From NCBI GenBank assembly GCA_019448385.1, contig JAGTXO010000008.1, positions 620,001 to 684,000 of the forward strand: DNA of 64,000 nt, given 5' to 3'. The translations under genes were made by a program, and so were the position numbers. The notes under the pieces are model-generated. The model was not told the DNA's origin, searched no databases, and was given only the letters and a program-made list of their open reading frames with translations. The DNA is from Diacronema lutheri. Its lineage: Eukaryota; Haptophyta; Pavlovophyceae; Pavlovales; Pavlovaceae. Of this stretch, positions 48,186 to 58,541 are shown one piece after another (the stretch's first letter is position 1; each line of letters opens with the position of its first letter).

Positions 48186-49643
48186 ATGGCGGACGGGCGC
48201 GACGCGCGCGATGCGCGCGTCTCCCCGCTGATCACCTTCCTCGTGGGGCAGCGACGCGGCCGCCTGGGCCGGTTGTACGCCAACCCGTGGACGTGCGAGG
48301 CGGTCGTGCGCGCGCTTCCGCCCGTCGCGCGGCATTACGCGCTGCGGCTTGTCGCGCTCGGCGACACGGGCGACGGCGCGACGTTTGCTCCAGCGACGCT
48401 CGAGGGCTGGTCGCTCGCGCACGACGCGCACCAGGCGGCGCTGCAGTGGCTGCTCGACCTGTCGATCATCGAGCGTGCCGAGCAGCCCGGCGCGCTTCGC
48501 CTCAACGCCGCCTTCCGCGAGCAGTGCGGCAGCCTGCTGTGCGGGCTGCGGCCACCCGCGCCAAAGCCGCCCAACAAGCACACGCCCAGCGCCGACGAGC
48601 TCGACGCGCACGCGGCTGCGCAATGGGACGCGCTGCTCTACTGCGTGATCCACCCGTCCGAGTGGTCGGACAGCACCGGCTACGACATGCCCGCGGCGCT
48701 GCTCGAGCCCGCCGGGCTGATCGCGGCGCGGCGCGTGCGCGCGCGCGCCGACGGCGACGACGATGACGGCGACGGCGGCGACGACGTCGACGACGACGAC
48801 GGCGCGGAGACGATTGAGGTGTGGGCCATGTCGAAGCGCGGCGCGACGTTTGTGCTACAGGACCTGAGCGCGCAGGCGTGGCACATCTTGCAGGTTTACA
48901 TTGGCGACGACGAGCGAAAGCTCGCGTTCCTGCTCGAGCTCGCGCACATGGATTTTGGCCACGGCTACGAGCTGCGCGACGAGCATCGGCCGCTCATCGC
49001 CGAGCTGCACCACCTGGGGATCGTGCACGTACGCGACGCGGCCAAGTCGAAGAGTTTCTACCCTACACGCCTCGCTGCCGCCATCGTCTCGTCGGGCGAC
49101 ATCTCTCCCGGCGGCTCGGCGCGCGGCCGCGCGATTGTCGAGTCCAACCTCCGCGTCTACGTGTACACGAGCTCGCGCGCGTGGACGGCGATCCTCGCGC
49201 TCTTCTTGCGGCTGCGCACGCTGCTGCCCAACGCGGTCGTCGCGAGCATCACGCGCGAGCGCATCCAGCGGGCGATGCGCGAGCACGGGCTGAGCGCCGA
49301 GGCGATCATCGCCTTCCTCACGCGCAACGCGCACGAGCAGGTGCGGAGGCGGCCGGCCGAGGAGCGCGACAAGGCGCTGACGGTGTTTGAGCAGATCCGG
49401 CTGTGGGAGCGTGAGCTCGAGCGCTTCACTGCGAAGGAGGCGTACTATTTGAGCGACTTTGACACGCTCGCGCTCTTCGACGCCGAGCTCGCGCACGCGC
49501 TCGCGAGCGGGACGCACCTCTGGCACCGGCGCGAGCCGGGCAACGCGCGGCTGTGCAAGCTCGTGCTGCACGAGCGAGAGGACGTTATCGCGGAGGCGCG
49601 CGCGCGCATCAAGGAGTTCAAGCGGAGTGCCGGGCTCGCGTGA
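48186..49643 (+). CDS. GTF2H4: TFIIH core subunit p52 (GTF2H4/TFB2)
   Basis: 485 aa, single exon. p52 anchors and stimulates the XPB helicase in the transcription/repair factor TFIIH. The family pattern is seen throughout: GRLGRLYANPWTCEAVVRAL (LYxxP.tC..V.R.LP) at the start, and LQWLLDLSIIERAEQPGALR in the first winged-helix region. SKSFYPTRLAAAIVSSG corresponds to the RRFYPTxLA motif. VESNLRVYVYTSSRAWTAIL corresponds to VETNYRVYAYT. ITRERIQRAMREHGLSAEAI and VFEQIRLWERELERF correspond to TRESV...GITA.QII and DQIRLWE.ER. An acidic insert (DDDDGDGGDDVDDDDG, ~residues 195-212) is specific to this organism. Confidence 0.92.
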   Translation: MADGRDARDARVSPLITFLVGQRRGRLGRLYANPWTCEAVVRALPPVARHYALRLVALGDTGDGATFAPATLEGWSLAHDAHQAALQWLLDLSIIERAEQPGALRLNAAFREQCGSLLCGLRPPAPKPPNKHTPSADELDAHAAAQWDALLYCVIHPSEWSDSTGYDMPAALLEPAGLIAARRVRARADGDDDDGDGGDDVDDDDGAETIEVWAMSKRGATFVLQDLSAQAWHILQVYIGDDERKLAFLLELAHMDFGHGYELRDEHRPLIAELHHLGIVHVRDAAKSKSFYPTRLAAAIVSSGDISPGGSARGRAIVESNLRVYVYTSSRAWTAILALFLRLRTLLPNAVVASITRERIQRAMREHGLSAEAIIAFLTRNAHEQVRRRPAEERDKALTVFEQIRLWERELERFTAKEAYYLSDFDTLALFDAELAHALASGTHLWHRREPGNARLCKLVLHEREDVIAEARARIKEFKRSAGLA

Positions 49644-49848
49644 GTGTCGCCGACTGTGTCTTGGACTCCATGGTGTCAGTGCACAGTCGGGGCCCGGGGC
49701 GATCGTGAGTCGTGACTGGTCCAGATTGAGTCCATGAACCCAAATTTGGATCGGCCATCTTCTTGCATCGCTCGGTTTTCCGGCGCGAGAAAGCGGCGCT
49801 CCGACACGCGCCTTCTACTTGCCGTCCGCACACACCCGCTCCGTCAAG

Positions 49849-50923
49849 ATGGCCGAGATCACGACCGCGCCGACCGCGCCGACGACCGTGGCGGAGGGCA
49901 AGCAGAAGAAGTGCGGCGCCACGCCCCGTCGCGCGCGTTCGCGCGAATCCCGCGCCGCGCACCCGCGCGCGCCGTGCTCGCGCGCGCAGCGCGCGCACGC
50001 GCGGCGGTTGGCCGACGGTTGGCTCTTCGTGCGCGCCGCGCTGCGCGGGCTGACGGTGGCGCTGCTCGCGCATTCGCGCGGCGCGCAGGGTTTTCTTTGG
50101 CAAGAAGAAGGCGGCTGTTGAGGAGCCCGCGCCCGTCGAGCCCGCGCTGACCCCGGCGCCCGTTGCGGAGCCGAAGGCGGAGGACAAGGCACCCGTCAGC
50201 GGCTTCTTTGGCGGTCTCTTCGCGAAGCCGGCGCCACCTCCGGCGGCGACGGAGCCCGAGCCCGTCATTGCCGCGGCGCCCGCAACTGCGCAGCCCGCGC
50301 AGCCGGCCAAGTGCGCGCACGCGTGCGTGAGCGAGCAGCCGCGTCCCGCACGGTCCCGGCCGGCGATCCATGCGCTCACGCGCCCGCGCGCGCTCGAACC
50401 GCGCCGCAGGAAGCCGTTCGCGCTGTTCGGCGCGAAGCCAACGACGGCGACCCCGCACTCAGCGCCGACTGAGCCCACCGTCAACACGGTTGAGCCGTCA
50501 GCCGCCTCCGCCACCACGATGCCCGCCGCTGCGATTGTCGCCACCGCCGCCGTCGCGCCGGCGGTCGCGGCGAAGGAGAAGAAGGACAAGGGCCGCTTCG
50601 GCCTCAAGGCGCTCAAGCCGAAGCCGGCGGCGGAGGCGGAGGCGCCCGCGCCCGCGCCGGTTGTGGAGGCGCCCGCGGCCGACATCGCGCAGCCCAGCTT
50701 CTTCGACCAGGTGGCGACAGCGTCCGCGTCCTCCGTCGCGTCGCTCATGGCCATCTTCACGCCACGCGCCGCAGCCGAGCCGCCCGCGGCCGAGCCGCCG
50801 GCGGCGGAGGAGGAGATCGCGGAGGAAGCAATGAAGAAGGCGCGCTGCGGCCCAACCGCCAGCAAGGCGAAGGCCGCCGAGGCGCCCGCGCTACCCGCGC
50901 CGCACACCGCGTCTGCGGCTTGA
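49849..50923 (+). CDS. Ala/Pro-rich low-complexity protein with FFG/FGxK motifs (3 exons)
   Basis: Exons 49849-49910, 50089-50310 and 50410-50923 give 265 aa with exact phases. After MAEITTAPTAPTTVAEG the protein is almost only Ala, Pro, Glu, Lys, Thr and Val. It carries recurring aromatic-glycine motifs: FFGKKKAA, GFFGGLFAKPA, FALFGAKP, RFGLKALKP. The composition suggests a disordered protein, perhaps repeats that bind a partner through each FG-K motif. No family was recognised. Large antisense frames over this locus are shadows of its composition. Confidence 0.6.
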
Positions 50924-51250
50924 GCGCTGTGCATCGGCCGCACACACTGACTTATCCTCAATTGAGACTGGACGATGTCCTGACCTCCCTCCGAATGGCT
51001 CGTGCGGCACCAGGGCCGCCCATCGGCGCCCGGATCGGACAGGGCTTGATTCTTGGCACGAGGGACGTGCTGTGCAGGACTGCGGGTGCGGCGTCCATGG
51101 CCGGGCGCATGCGCGCGCGCATCCGAAGAGCTTGCCCGTGGGCGCCATGCCCGCCTCCGCTCAACCGACTCGCGCCTCGTCGCTGGCTGGGAGCGTGCTC
51201 GCCGCGCACCCTTGGGCACCGCCGCACGCCCTCACGTGTGGCGACGGCGA
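50924..51250. other. Intergenic, no gene seen
   Basis: 3' flank of the Ala/Pro-rich gene facing the minus-strand RRM locus. It includes a short tandem GTGAGGCGAGGC-type repeat near 51255-51300. No coding evidence. Confidence 0.35.
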
Positions 51251-51259
51251 GATGGGCGT

Positions 51260-52330
51260 GAGGCGAGGCGTGAGGCGAGGCGTGAGTCGAGGCGAGGGAG
51301 TGCGCACGGCCACCCGGCGGCAGCGCCCGCCGCGGCGGCTGCGGGTGCGGCGGGCTCGCCGAAAAGTGCGCAAATGGCGGCGCGATGCCGGCAGCGTATA
51401 GTGCGGCGGGGAACGGGGCGAGTGGGTTCGCTCGAGGCGAGCGCGTGCCGTACGGCAGCGTGCGCGCGTTCAGGCCGCCGCCGAGCAGCTCGACGCAATC
51501 GGCCGGCGGCGGCGGCATTATTGGGGCCTGCGGCGCGCTGTCAGCCATGGCATGGCAGCACGCGAGCGCGTCGGCCACGCCGCGCCCGGCCGTTGCGCCG
51601 TCCGTACCCACGTGCGACAGCGGCGCCGGGCAGGACGGGACGCGCACGCCGCCATCGCCGCCACGTGTCCGCGTTGCCCGCGCCGACGACACCGCGCGAC
51701 GGCCAGCCGCTCGAAGACCGGCGATGAAGGCATGGTTCAAAAAGCGCGGGCTCTGCTGCCCTGAGCGGGCGCCGACAACGCAGCACGCCGCGCACGCGCC
51801 ACTTGTGGGCTGGGGGAACGCACATCTGCGCACCTCTATTCCGTTGGATGCCGCAGCCGCTCGCGCGGCCGCGCTCGGTTCGACGTACGTCACGAAGGCG
51901 AAGCCGCGGCTGTGCTGGCGCCATCGCGCAGCAACTTGCACGCGACGATTGCACCGTGCTGCTGCAGCTCGACCCGCAGGCACGCCTCCGAGCAGAACTT
52001 TGAGCACAAGACGTACACGCGGCACCCCTCCTCGCCGCGTTCGCCCGCGAGACCGCGACGCGCCGCCCAGCGAGCGCCCAGAGAGCGCCTCCTGCATACC
52101 CTCGAAAGCGCGTGGCGACGTACAGCCGACCGGTTGTGCTATCGTCGCTGCGCGAGACGTGGCTCCTTGCTGCGTGCGCGTAGCACCGGTGCGGCGCACG
52201 AGCACGCGGACGCTCGGATAAGGCGCGCGCGGCGGTTTGGCGCGCGGCGGTTTGGAGCGCAGCGGAGCAGGCGGTGCGTAGCGTCGATAGCACGCACGCG
52301 AACGCGCCGGCGATCCACGTCTCGCCGCCT
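51260..52330 (-). pseudogene. RRM RNA-binding protein gene with disrupted reading frame
   Basis: RRM signatures occur in order on the minus strand but in different frames. RLYVATRF and RRVAVSRANA (52110-52030) suggest the end of a first RRM. CRVYVLC with LRVELQQHGAIVACKLLRD (52027-51925) is an RNP2-like start. SRGFAFVTYVEPSAAARAA (51915-51860) is a clear RNP1 core ending NGIE, with a GTGCGC donor after it. A Pro/Ala-rich C-terminal exon (MPPPPADCVELLGG) follows. The steps between blocks fit single missing bases, three within ~200 bases. Either the gene is decaying or this stretch has base-calling errors; the protein pattern between breaks is well kept, which favours errors or very recent decay. 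Confidence 0.45.
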
Positions 52331-52380
52331 TCATCGTGCCTGGAAGATGGGTCATCGACGTTTCGCAAGCTTGCGCCAGG

Positions 52381-52869
52381 ATGTCCGACGCCGAGGGCGC
52401 CCTCGCAGCTGCACTGAACGAGGGCGAGAGCGTGCCCGCCGTGGCGCCGCCTGGCGGGCATTATTTGCCTTTCAGCGTGGTGGGGAACGTGTGCTACCTC
52501 GCGGGCTACATCTCGCACGCGTCGACCGACGAGCTCATCATCGGCAAGGTGAAGGACGCGTCCGTGGGTGCGGCGGCGGCGCGCACGTGCGCGTTGGGCC
52601 ACTTGGCCCTGTTGCGCGAGCGATGCGGCGGGCTGGAGAACGTTGCTCGGTGGCACAAGGTCACCGCGTACGTCAACGCCGAGAGCGACTATCCCGACTC
52701 GCCCGCCGTCGCAAACGGGTACACGGACCTCGTTGTCGCGGTGTTTGGGCCCGACGTAGGGATGCACGCTCGCTCGGCGGTGAGCGTCGCCGGTCTTCCG
52801 ATGGGCGCCTCCGTGGAGGTCGAGGCAATCGTCGAGCTTAAGGACCCGTCGTTGGCTAAACGCGCCTGA
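52381..52869 (+). CDS. RidA / YjgF-YER057c-UK114 family protein
   Basis: 162 aa from MSDAEGALAAALNEGE. RidA-type proteins hydrolyse reactive enamine/imine intermediates; some members have other roles. Family features: HYLPFSVVGNVCYLAGYISH at the start, GKVKDASVGAAAARTCALGH then LALLRERCGGLENVARWHKV, and GYTDLVVAVFG. The C-terminal signature is GMHARSAVSVAGLPMGASVE followed by VEAIVEL. The Arg of HARSAV is the usual substrate-binding Arg. An in-frame upstream ATG at 52336 would add 15 residues. This subgroup (longer, with HARSAVGVA and a TDL motif) is the RidA relative common in bacteria and algae. Confidence 0.85.
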   Translation: MSDAEGALAAALNEGESVPAVAPPGGHYLPFSVVGNVCYLAGYISHASTDELIIGKVKDASVGAAAARTCALGHLALLRERCGGLENVARWHKVTAYVNAESDYPDSPAVANGYTDLVVAVFGPDVGMHARSAVSVAGLPMGASVEVEAIVELKDPSLAKRA

Positions 52870-52935
52870 CCCGCATCGACGCACGCGGCTGCATCGTGCA
52901 TGGCACGGACCCATAGTTGCCCATTCTCGAATCAT

Positions 52936-53547
52936 TCACCTACCATGCACGATCCAGCCGCGTGCGTCGATGCGGCGCGTGCCGCGCGCAACCCTGCCCG
53001 AGTCGGTCGGTAGCAACGGTTCGGAGCTCACGCACCGCCGCTGAACGTCGACGTACACGCTCATGAGCGTCGCGTAGACCGCGCCGTAGAGGCGGCCCTC
53101 TTTGGAGCGCAAGGCGCCGATGTGCTTGTCCGTCACGAGCTCGGCGACGCGATCGAGCGTGGCCAGGATAAAGAGCGACGCCGTAGACGCGAGGATGAGA
53201 ACGATGCCAAGGGCAGGCGCGATGAAACAGACCGACGCCCACGCTGACTCAAGGTACATGCGCGCCGTCAGCGCGCGCCGTCGTCGGCGCGCGTGCACGT
53301 AGCCGGTGCACGCAAAGGTGTAGATCATGATGGCGTTGCCCAGCAAAGGGCCGACGCGCAGATGCAGGCGAAATACTGACGGCTGCAACGCAAGCACCCA
53401 CGCGAGCAGCGCCTCACATTGCTTGGCCGTGGCGCACAGGGCGAGCGAAGAGACGAGGAGCGTCCGGCGCGTAAGCGACACCTCGCGCGAACTGACGAGG
53501 TCGGAGACGAGCCATGCGATGCCCATCGACGACGCGAGCATGAGCAT
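52936..53547 (-). CDS. Polytopic membrane protein, unknown
   Basis: 203 aa from MLMLASSMGIAWLVSDLV. Predicted spans: the N-terminus itself, LLVSSLALCATAKQCEALLA followed by WVLAL, LLGNAIMIYTFACTGYV, and SVCFIAPALGIVLILASTAS followed by LFILATL. The polar C-terminus is basic. No family was recognised. A long in-frame extension upstream to 54144 is antisense to the next gene and was rejected. It faces RidA with 66 bases between stop codons. Confidence 0.5.
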   Translation of the reverse strand: MLMLASSMGIAWLVSDLVSSREVSLTRRTLLVSSLALCATAKQCEALLAWVLALQPSVFRLHLRVGPLLGNAIMIYTFACTGYVHARRRRRALTARMYLESAWASVCFIAPALGIVLILASTASLFILATLDRVAELVTDKHIGALRSKEGRLYGAVYATLMSVYVDVQRRCVSSEPLLPTDSGRVARGTRRIDARGWIVHGR

Positions 53548-53746
53548 GCTCCAGCCCACAGCTTTTGTGGTGCGCGAAATAAACGCGCACCTCGCGGCGA
53601 ATGAGCGAGCGCGCCTCGCCCGGGACGCAGATGGCCACCTCGATCGCCGTCGAGGCTGTCGAGCATTCCTTGAGATGGCCGCAGGAAGGAACCGGCGGGA
53701 AGAGCAAAAAGTTAGAAGTGCGAGCCCAAAAGGTTCGCGAGGGAAA

Positions 53747-54289
53747 CGAATGGCGACTCGACGGAGGCCGCTCTTCGGAGGGGCAATGGAGGTGTCGTCC
53801 GTCCCGGACGGGTGGCTGGACACGGAGCAATACATGGACGCTGCGCGCCAACCCGTGCCTGACAACCAGGAGATCCTGGTCGAGCCGCTCCCCGATGGCG
53901 ACGTGCTGATCAAGCCCAGCATCCTGTTTGTCGACTTGCACGAGATGGTCGACGCGCCCGACGTGCAGCACGCGACCTGGCGGCACGTTGAGGACATCCT
54001 CGAGCGAATGGGCACGCCATCGCCATGCGACACGTCGCCCGCGCGCGTCGCCTCCTTCCCGCCGCCAGGCGCCGTGGCGCGCGACGATCGCGAAGCGGCC
54101 GCCGCGACAGTCGAGATCGAGCTCGGCGCCGCACAGGTGCTCACAGCCTACGTCGTGCGCGTGCCGCGCGCGCGCGTCGACATCGTTCTCAGCGCGGTGC
54201 TCCGCACCGGCTCCGGCGCTCCAGTCCTCGACCTGGCCGGTGTGTGCAGCTCACTCGCCGTGATCGACTGGGGGCTGTTTGTGACGTGA
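53747..54289 (+). CDS. Hypothetical protein
   Basis: 180 aa from MATRRRPLFGGAMEVSSVPD, or 167 from the second Met at 53786. The composition is balanced and protein-like: GWLDTEQYMDAARQPVP, EILVEPLPDGDVLIKPSILF, DLHEMVDAPDVQHATWRHVE, and a beta-rich end (LTAYVVRVPRARVDIVLSAV, CSSLAVIDWGLFVT). No signal peptide, membrane span or known motif. It ends 29 bases from the PARP stop on the opposite strand. Confidence 0.55.
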   Translation, partial: RMATRRRPLFGGAMEVSSVPDGWLDTEQYMDAARQPVPDNQEILVEPLPDGDVLIKPSILFVDLHEMVDAPDVQHATWRHVEDILERMGTPSPCDTSPARVASFPPPGAVARDDREAAAATVEIELGAAQVLTAYVVRVPRARVDIVLSAVLRTGSGAPVLDLAGVCSSLAVIDWGLFVT

Positions 54290-54318
54290 TGAGACTAGTG
54301 TGCGCGCGTGCGCGCGGC

Positions 54319-57300
54319 TCAAATGCGCACCTTGACGAGGTAGCGCAGGCGGAGCTGCCGCTCGTCGTACACCAGATACTCCGACTGCGTGAAGCTCGAC
54401 TTCCCGCGCTGCGGGCGCGAGCCCTCGTTCGGTGGCGCGTGCTCGCGCAGCGGACCCGTCGCAAAGCGGACGGCGCGGCCGTCGAGCTGCAGCTGCACGT
54501 CGTGCGCGTCGTCTGGCCCACCGGTGCCCTCGGCGATCACCGAATCAAAGCCGGTTGGCGGCCGCTGCAGGCTCGCGTTGTCGGCGGTGATGACGTGCGC
54601 ACGGCCGAGCGCGGCCTCGGCGAGGAACATGATCGCCTCGCCGCGCTTGGTCGGCACCGTATAATGGCCTGACTTGTTCATCTCGTCGGCGCTGTAGATG
54701 CCGCGGCCGACGCGGCCGCCCGCTCCCTCCATGATCCGAAGGCCCTGCGCGACGATGGCGGCCGCGCAACCAACGGCCGTGCCGTGCCACAGCAGCCGGC
54801 GGTTGCCCAGCTCGGCGAAGCGCGACTCGTGCGCCGCCGCCTCGCCCTCGCGCGCGAGCTCGAAGACGTCGAGCAGCTCAACCTCATCCTGCGTGCGATG
54901 CGTAAAGCCGCACAGCCCATCGTATTTGAGCGGCTCGCACGTGTTCACGACCGCGGCGGCGATTGCGCGGTAGGTGGCGTCGTCGTGCGGCAGCACGCGC
55001 ATCGTGCACTTGAGCGTCGCAAACTGCACGTCCAGCGGATGTGGCTCGGCCGCGCCGGGCTCGGCGGCGGAGGACGAGCCGGCGGCCGCGCTCGAGCTCG
55101 CGGCTGCGGCCGCCTCGGCCGCGCCCTGCTTGCCGTCGGCGAGAAGGCGCTGGCCGAGCGCGATATCGTCGAGCACGTCGAGCGTGCGCGCCTTGTCCGC
55201 CAGCTTCTCGGCGTTGTCGATGCGCACCGGCTCGCGTGCGGGCACCGTCTGTTGAAAGTCGTTACTCGCGGCCTCGACCCGAGCCCGCCACACGAGCTGC
55301 GCCTGCATGAATTGGTGCCGCGCGTCGTCCGCCGCACGCGGCGGCGCTGCGACAGCGGTCGCGGCGGCCGCCGCCACCGCGCTCGCGGCCGCCGCGGCCG
55401 CCCTGGCCTTGGCGGTAGGCCGCTTGGCGCGTCCGGGGCGCGAAGGCGGCGGTGCGGCGGGCGCCGCTACGGCTGGCGCGGCGGGCGGCGCGTCGGGCAG
55501 CGCATCGGGCGGCTTGGTCGCGAGCAGCTGCGCGAGCTCGGCGAGCACCGCGCGCGCCTTTGCGAGCCTCTCGGGCGTAAGACTGTGTATGCCAAATCCT
55601 CCCGCGTCGCAGTCGACGCCCGACCCTTCCATCGACGTCAGGATGGCGTCCTCGTCGAAGACGAGCGAGACGAGGCTAGCGACGGCGGGCTCGAGCGTGC
55701 ACGCCGCGACGTGCGCGCCGGTCGCGCTGCCCGTGCGGCGCGACGGCGTATTGGCGCGGCTGTCGGCGCGCGCCCTGCTCGAAAGCTCTACGAAGTTGTA
55801 CCAGCCAGGCGTCTGCTTGAAGGCGTGCCGCTCGTCGAAACGGCCAAAGTTGGTCTTCTTGGTGAACCAGTGCTTGAACGCTGCGCGCGGGTGCGGTCGC
55901 GTGCGCGCGGTCGCGCGAGCGTGTGCGCGGTGCGCTGCGCGCGCGAAGTTCGCGCAGCGCGCCGCGCGCGCGCCCACTTTCAATGGCCTCTGCTTTCGTC
56001 TTGCACGGGTAGCGCTTGCAGTTGTCGCGCGCGCGCGCGCCGCCGAACTCCTCCTCGTCCTCGCGCCCTGTCGCGCCCCAGTGACAGAAGACCTCGGGTT
56101 TGCCGTTGACGAGGAGCGCCTGAACTATGTAGTACCGATTGACGCCCTTCTCCACCTGCACCTCGTTCAAATGCGCGCTGTATACCGTCACGCCTGCGGG
56201 CGCGCGTTTGGACGGGAAATGAGACCACGGGTACTCGCGACGCGGGGGTTCGGAGAAATGCCCGACGGCGGAGGGCGCCTGGGCGGCGCGCGGGGGCGGC
56301 GCTCGTCCGGCGCGCGTCCGGCGCGCGTCGCGAGCCAGCGCGCCAGCGCGCCAGCGCGCCAGCGCGCCAGCGCGCACCGTCGTCGTCGACAAGCACTTTG
56401 GCCCTGTGGAAGAGGCCAGTCTGCTTGAAGCCGCGGTGCACCTCGAGCAGCGGACAGCCCGGCTCGGGCGGCTGGCGCGCGGGCGGTGGCGGGAGCGGCC
56501 CTTTTGTGACGGTGGCCGCTGCCTTGCGCGCGACGAGCGCGAGGCCGGCGAGCGCGCGCGAGCCGACGATCGGTGGGCGCGCGGCCGCCTTGCGCTTGGT
56601 GCCCTTGCCCTTGGCCGGCGGCGGCGTCGCGGCCGCCAGCTGCGCAATGCCCACCCACTCGAGAAGCCAATCCGCATCGCGCATGGCGTCGGGCAGCTCA
56701 AAACGGAATCGCGGCACGTCCGCGGGCCGCGCGCGGTATGGGCAGCGCGCGAGGCCGCCGATCGAGCCGACGCACGCGATCCGTCCGGACGCAAAGTGCA
56801 GCGCGGCCATCCCGCAGCACGGGCAGTCTGCGCAGAGCCCGTTCAGCAGCCCGTCCGCCACGACGTGCGCCATTGAGATGCTGTCTCGCTCGAGGCCGGT
56901 CGCGCGCGAGTCGATGCCGTTGAGCGCGAGCGTCGCCTTGAGCTCGTCGACGGCGAGGTTGGCCGTGAGCGCGTCGGTGAGCGCCTCAATCGGCTCCATA
57001 GCCTCGCGCAGCGCGAGCTCGGCCGCGTCGGACAGCAGCTCGCCCGTCTTGGCGCGCACCTCGCGCGAGCAGTCGTAACCCATCCGGTCCCAGCCGTCAA
57101 GCTGCGAGTAGCGCTGAATGGCGTGGCCACGCACGGCGCACCGGAGGCAAAGCCAGCGCGTCTGCAGCCCCTCGTAGAACGGTGACGGCTGCGAGTCGCC
57201 GACGCGCGGCTCGCCGTTGCGGATCGGGCCGGAGCAGGCCTTGCAGTTGCTCGGCTTCTTCGCCTTGGCATACTCTATCTTGCAGATGCCCACCTCGAAT

Positions 57301-57725
57301 GGCGGCTCCTCCGCGAGCTGCTCTGGCCTGCTGGCCGCCGCGCCGCCGCCGGGCGGCGGCGCCTTGCCCGCGCGCGGCGTGAGCGCGTCAGGCGACTCCA
57401 GGTTGACCGGCGCGGAGCGCGAGCCGGACGGGGCCGCGCAGCCCGGATGAGACGACGACGGCGCAGGCGCCGGCGCCGGCGGCAGCGCGGCCCCGAACTG
57501 CTGCTCAAGCTCCGCCCTCTTGCCTGCGTCGAGCTTGTCAAAGCCGACAAGCGCGCTGGCGCTCGGCACGAACTTGCTCAGCTGCACGCAGCCCACGTGG
57601 TGCCACTTGACGCTGGAGCCCCAGTCGGTATCGTACGGTAGGCCGACGCGCAGCTGACCCCAGCTAACTTTCGCGCCGCACACGCGGCAGCCCGCGCGCG
57701 CATTGGGCGAGACCTCCACTAGCAT
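54319..57725 (-). CDS. PARP1-like poly(ADP-ribose) polymerase (3 exons)
   Basis: DNA-break sensor that uses NAD+ to ADP-ribosylate proteins. Exons 56378-57725, 55978-56193 and 54319-55880 give 1041 aa with closing phases. In order: PARP-type zinc finger 1 (CRVCGAKVSWGQLRVG ... WHHVGC), zinc finger 2 (CKACSGPIRNGEPRVG ... WLCLRCAV) and a PADR1/third zinc region (CPCCGMAALHF). Then the WGR domain (NRYYIVQALLVNGKPEVFCH, WGATGRE; continued by NFGRFDERHAFKQTPGWYNF). Then the helical regulatory domain (SLTPERLAKARAVLAELAQL), and the catalytic domain with LLWHGT, GRGIYSADEMNKSGHYTV and SEYLVYDERQLRLRYLVKVR. These give the H-Y-E triad. No BRCT domain is visible between the zinc fingers and WGR, unlike animal PARP1. 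Confidence 0.93.
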
Positions 57726-57874
57726 GCAGACGCCGCCGATCTCAAGGCCGGCCGATTTTCTGCCTTCTTGTTTGAAAGAACTAAGAAATGTTTTTTTTTA
57801 AATTTTTTTCTGATATTTTTCTATTTTCTCTCGTTCCCTTTTCTGATTTAAAAACATCAAAACAAGGACAAACA
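57726..57874. promoter_or_regulatory. AT-rich bidirectional promoter, PARP / tail-anchored protein
   Basis: Between two divergent start codons lies a T/A-rich stretch (57769-57870) with runs such as TTTTTTTTTAAATTTTTTT, extraordinary against >70% GC flanks. It ends AAAACAAGGACAAACA just before the plus-strand ATG, a purine-rich 5' UTR. Likely a nucleosome-poor shared promoter. Confidence 0.65.
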
Positions 57875-58466
57875 ATGGTGCCCATGTCCGACGAGGCGAT
57901 GTGCGAGGCGTGGGAGCGGCTCATGGCCACGTCGGTGCCGGCGGAGAAGCGCGACGCGATCCGCGCCGGTTTCTACGCCGAACCAAGCGCGCAGGCGCGC
58001 TACGCCACGCTGCTCGAATTTTCGAGCTACCTACGGCAGGACGAGCAAACACGCGCGCGCGCGCATGCCGTCCGGCGCGGCCAACGCGGCGCCAATCCCG
58101 CCAATGGCAACGATGCGGCGGAGGAGACGCGCGACAGCCTTGAGCGTCTCATTCAAAGACAGACGGATACCGAGCCGTCGCTGGCCTGGCTGCTCGGACG
58201 GGTGCGCGCGCGGTTGGCGGGAGCGAGCGTGCACGGGCCGCGCTCGAGCGCGCAGAGCGTGCCTGATGCAAATCGCTGGACCTCGCCTTTCGCAGGTGGT
58301 CCTCATCGCCATCGCCGTAGTGAGTTTGGTCGTCTTTGTGACGCTGCGGTGCGCGTCGCCCTCGCACGCGCAACTTCACGGCCTCGACGTCTTTTTCGAG
58401 CACGACGCGCACACGCCGGCACTGAGCGCGCTCAAACCCAAAATGAAGCTACGCGACGAGGTCTGA
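57875..58466 (+). CDS. Small protein with one C-terminal-half membrane span (2 exons)
   Basis: Exons 57875-58201 and 58296-58466 give 165 aa with matching phase. The first exon is helical and polar (SDEAMCEAWERLMATSVPAE, RYATLLEFSSYLRQDEQTRA, DSLERLIQRQTDTEPSLAWL). The second begins with one clear span (VVLIAIAVVSLVVFVTL) followed by ~38 polar residues ending KPKMKLRDEV. This looks like a signal-anchor or near-tail-anchored protein. No family was recognised. An upstream in-frame ATG at 57788 lies in the AT-rich promoter and gives an improbable Phe-rich leader, so it was rejected. Confidence 0.55.
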
Positions 58467-58541
58467 CGCCGTGTCACCCGGGTGCGCATCTCTTTGCCCG
58501 AACTCCAGGCCCGTTTGCAGTTACAACATGGGGGTGATGGC

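Noticed and set aside
49618-51219. Minus-strand 533-codon frame rich in Ala and Gly
   Set aside because: Mirror of the Ala/Pro-rich plus-strand gene and its introns; no domain pattern, while the plus-strand exons close in phase.
53548-54144. Upstream extension of the minus-strand membrane protein
   Set aside because: Antisense to the hypothetical protein at 53747-54289 and biased in composition; Met at 53547 begins a hydrophobic span.
57788-57874. Upstream start adding MFFFKFFSDIFLFSLVPF to the small membrane protein
   Set aside because: The residues come from the AT-rich promoter; the Met at 57875 follows an A-rich leader and matches the composition of the rest.
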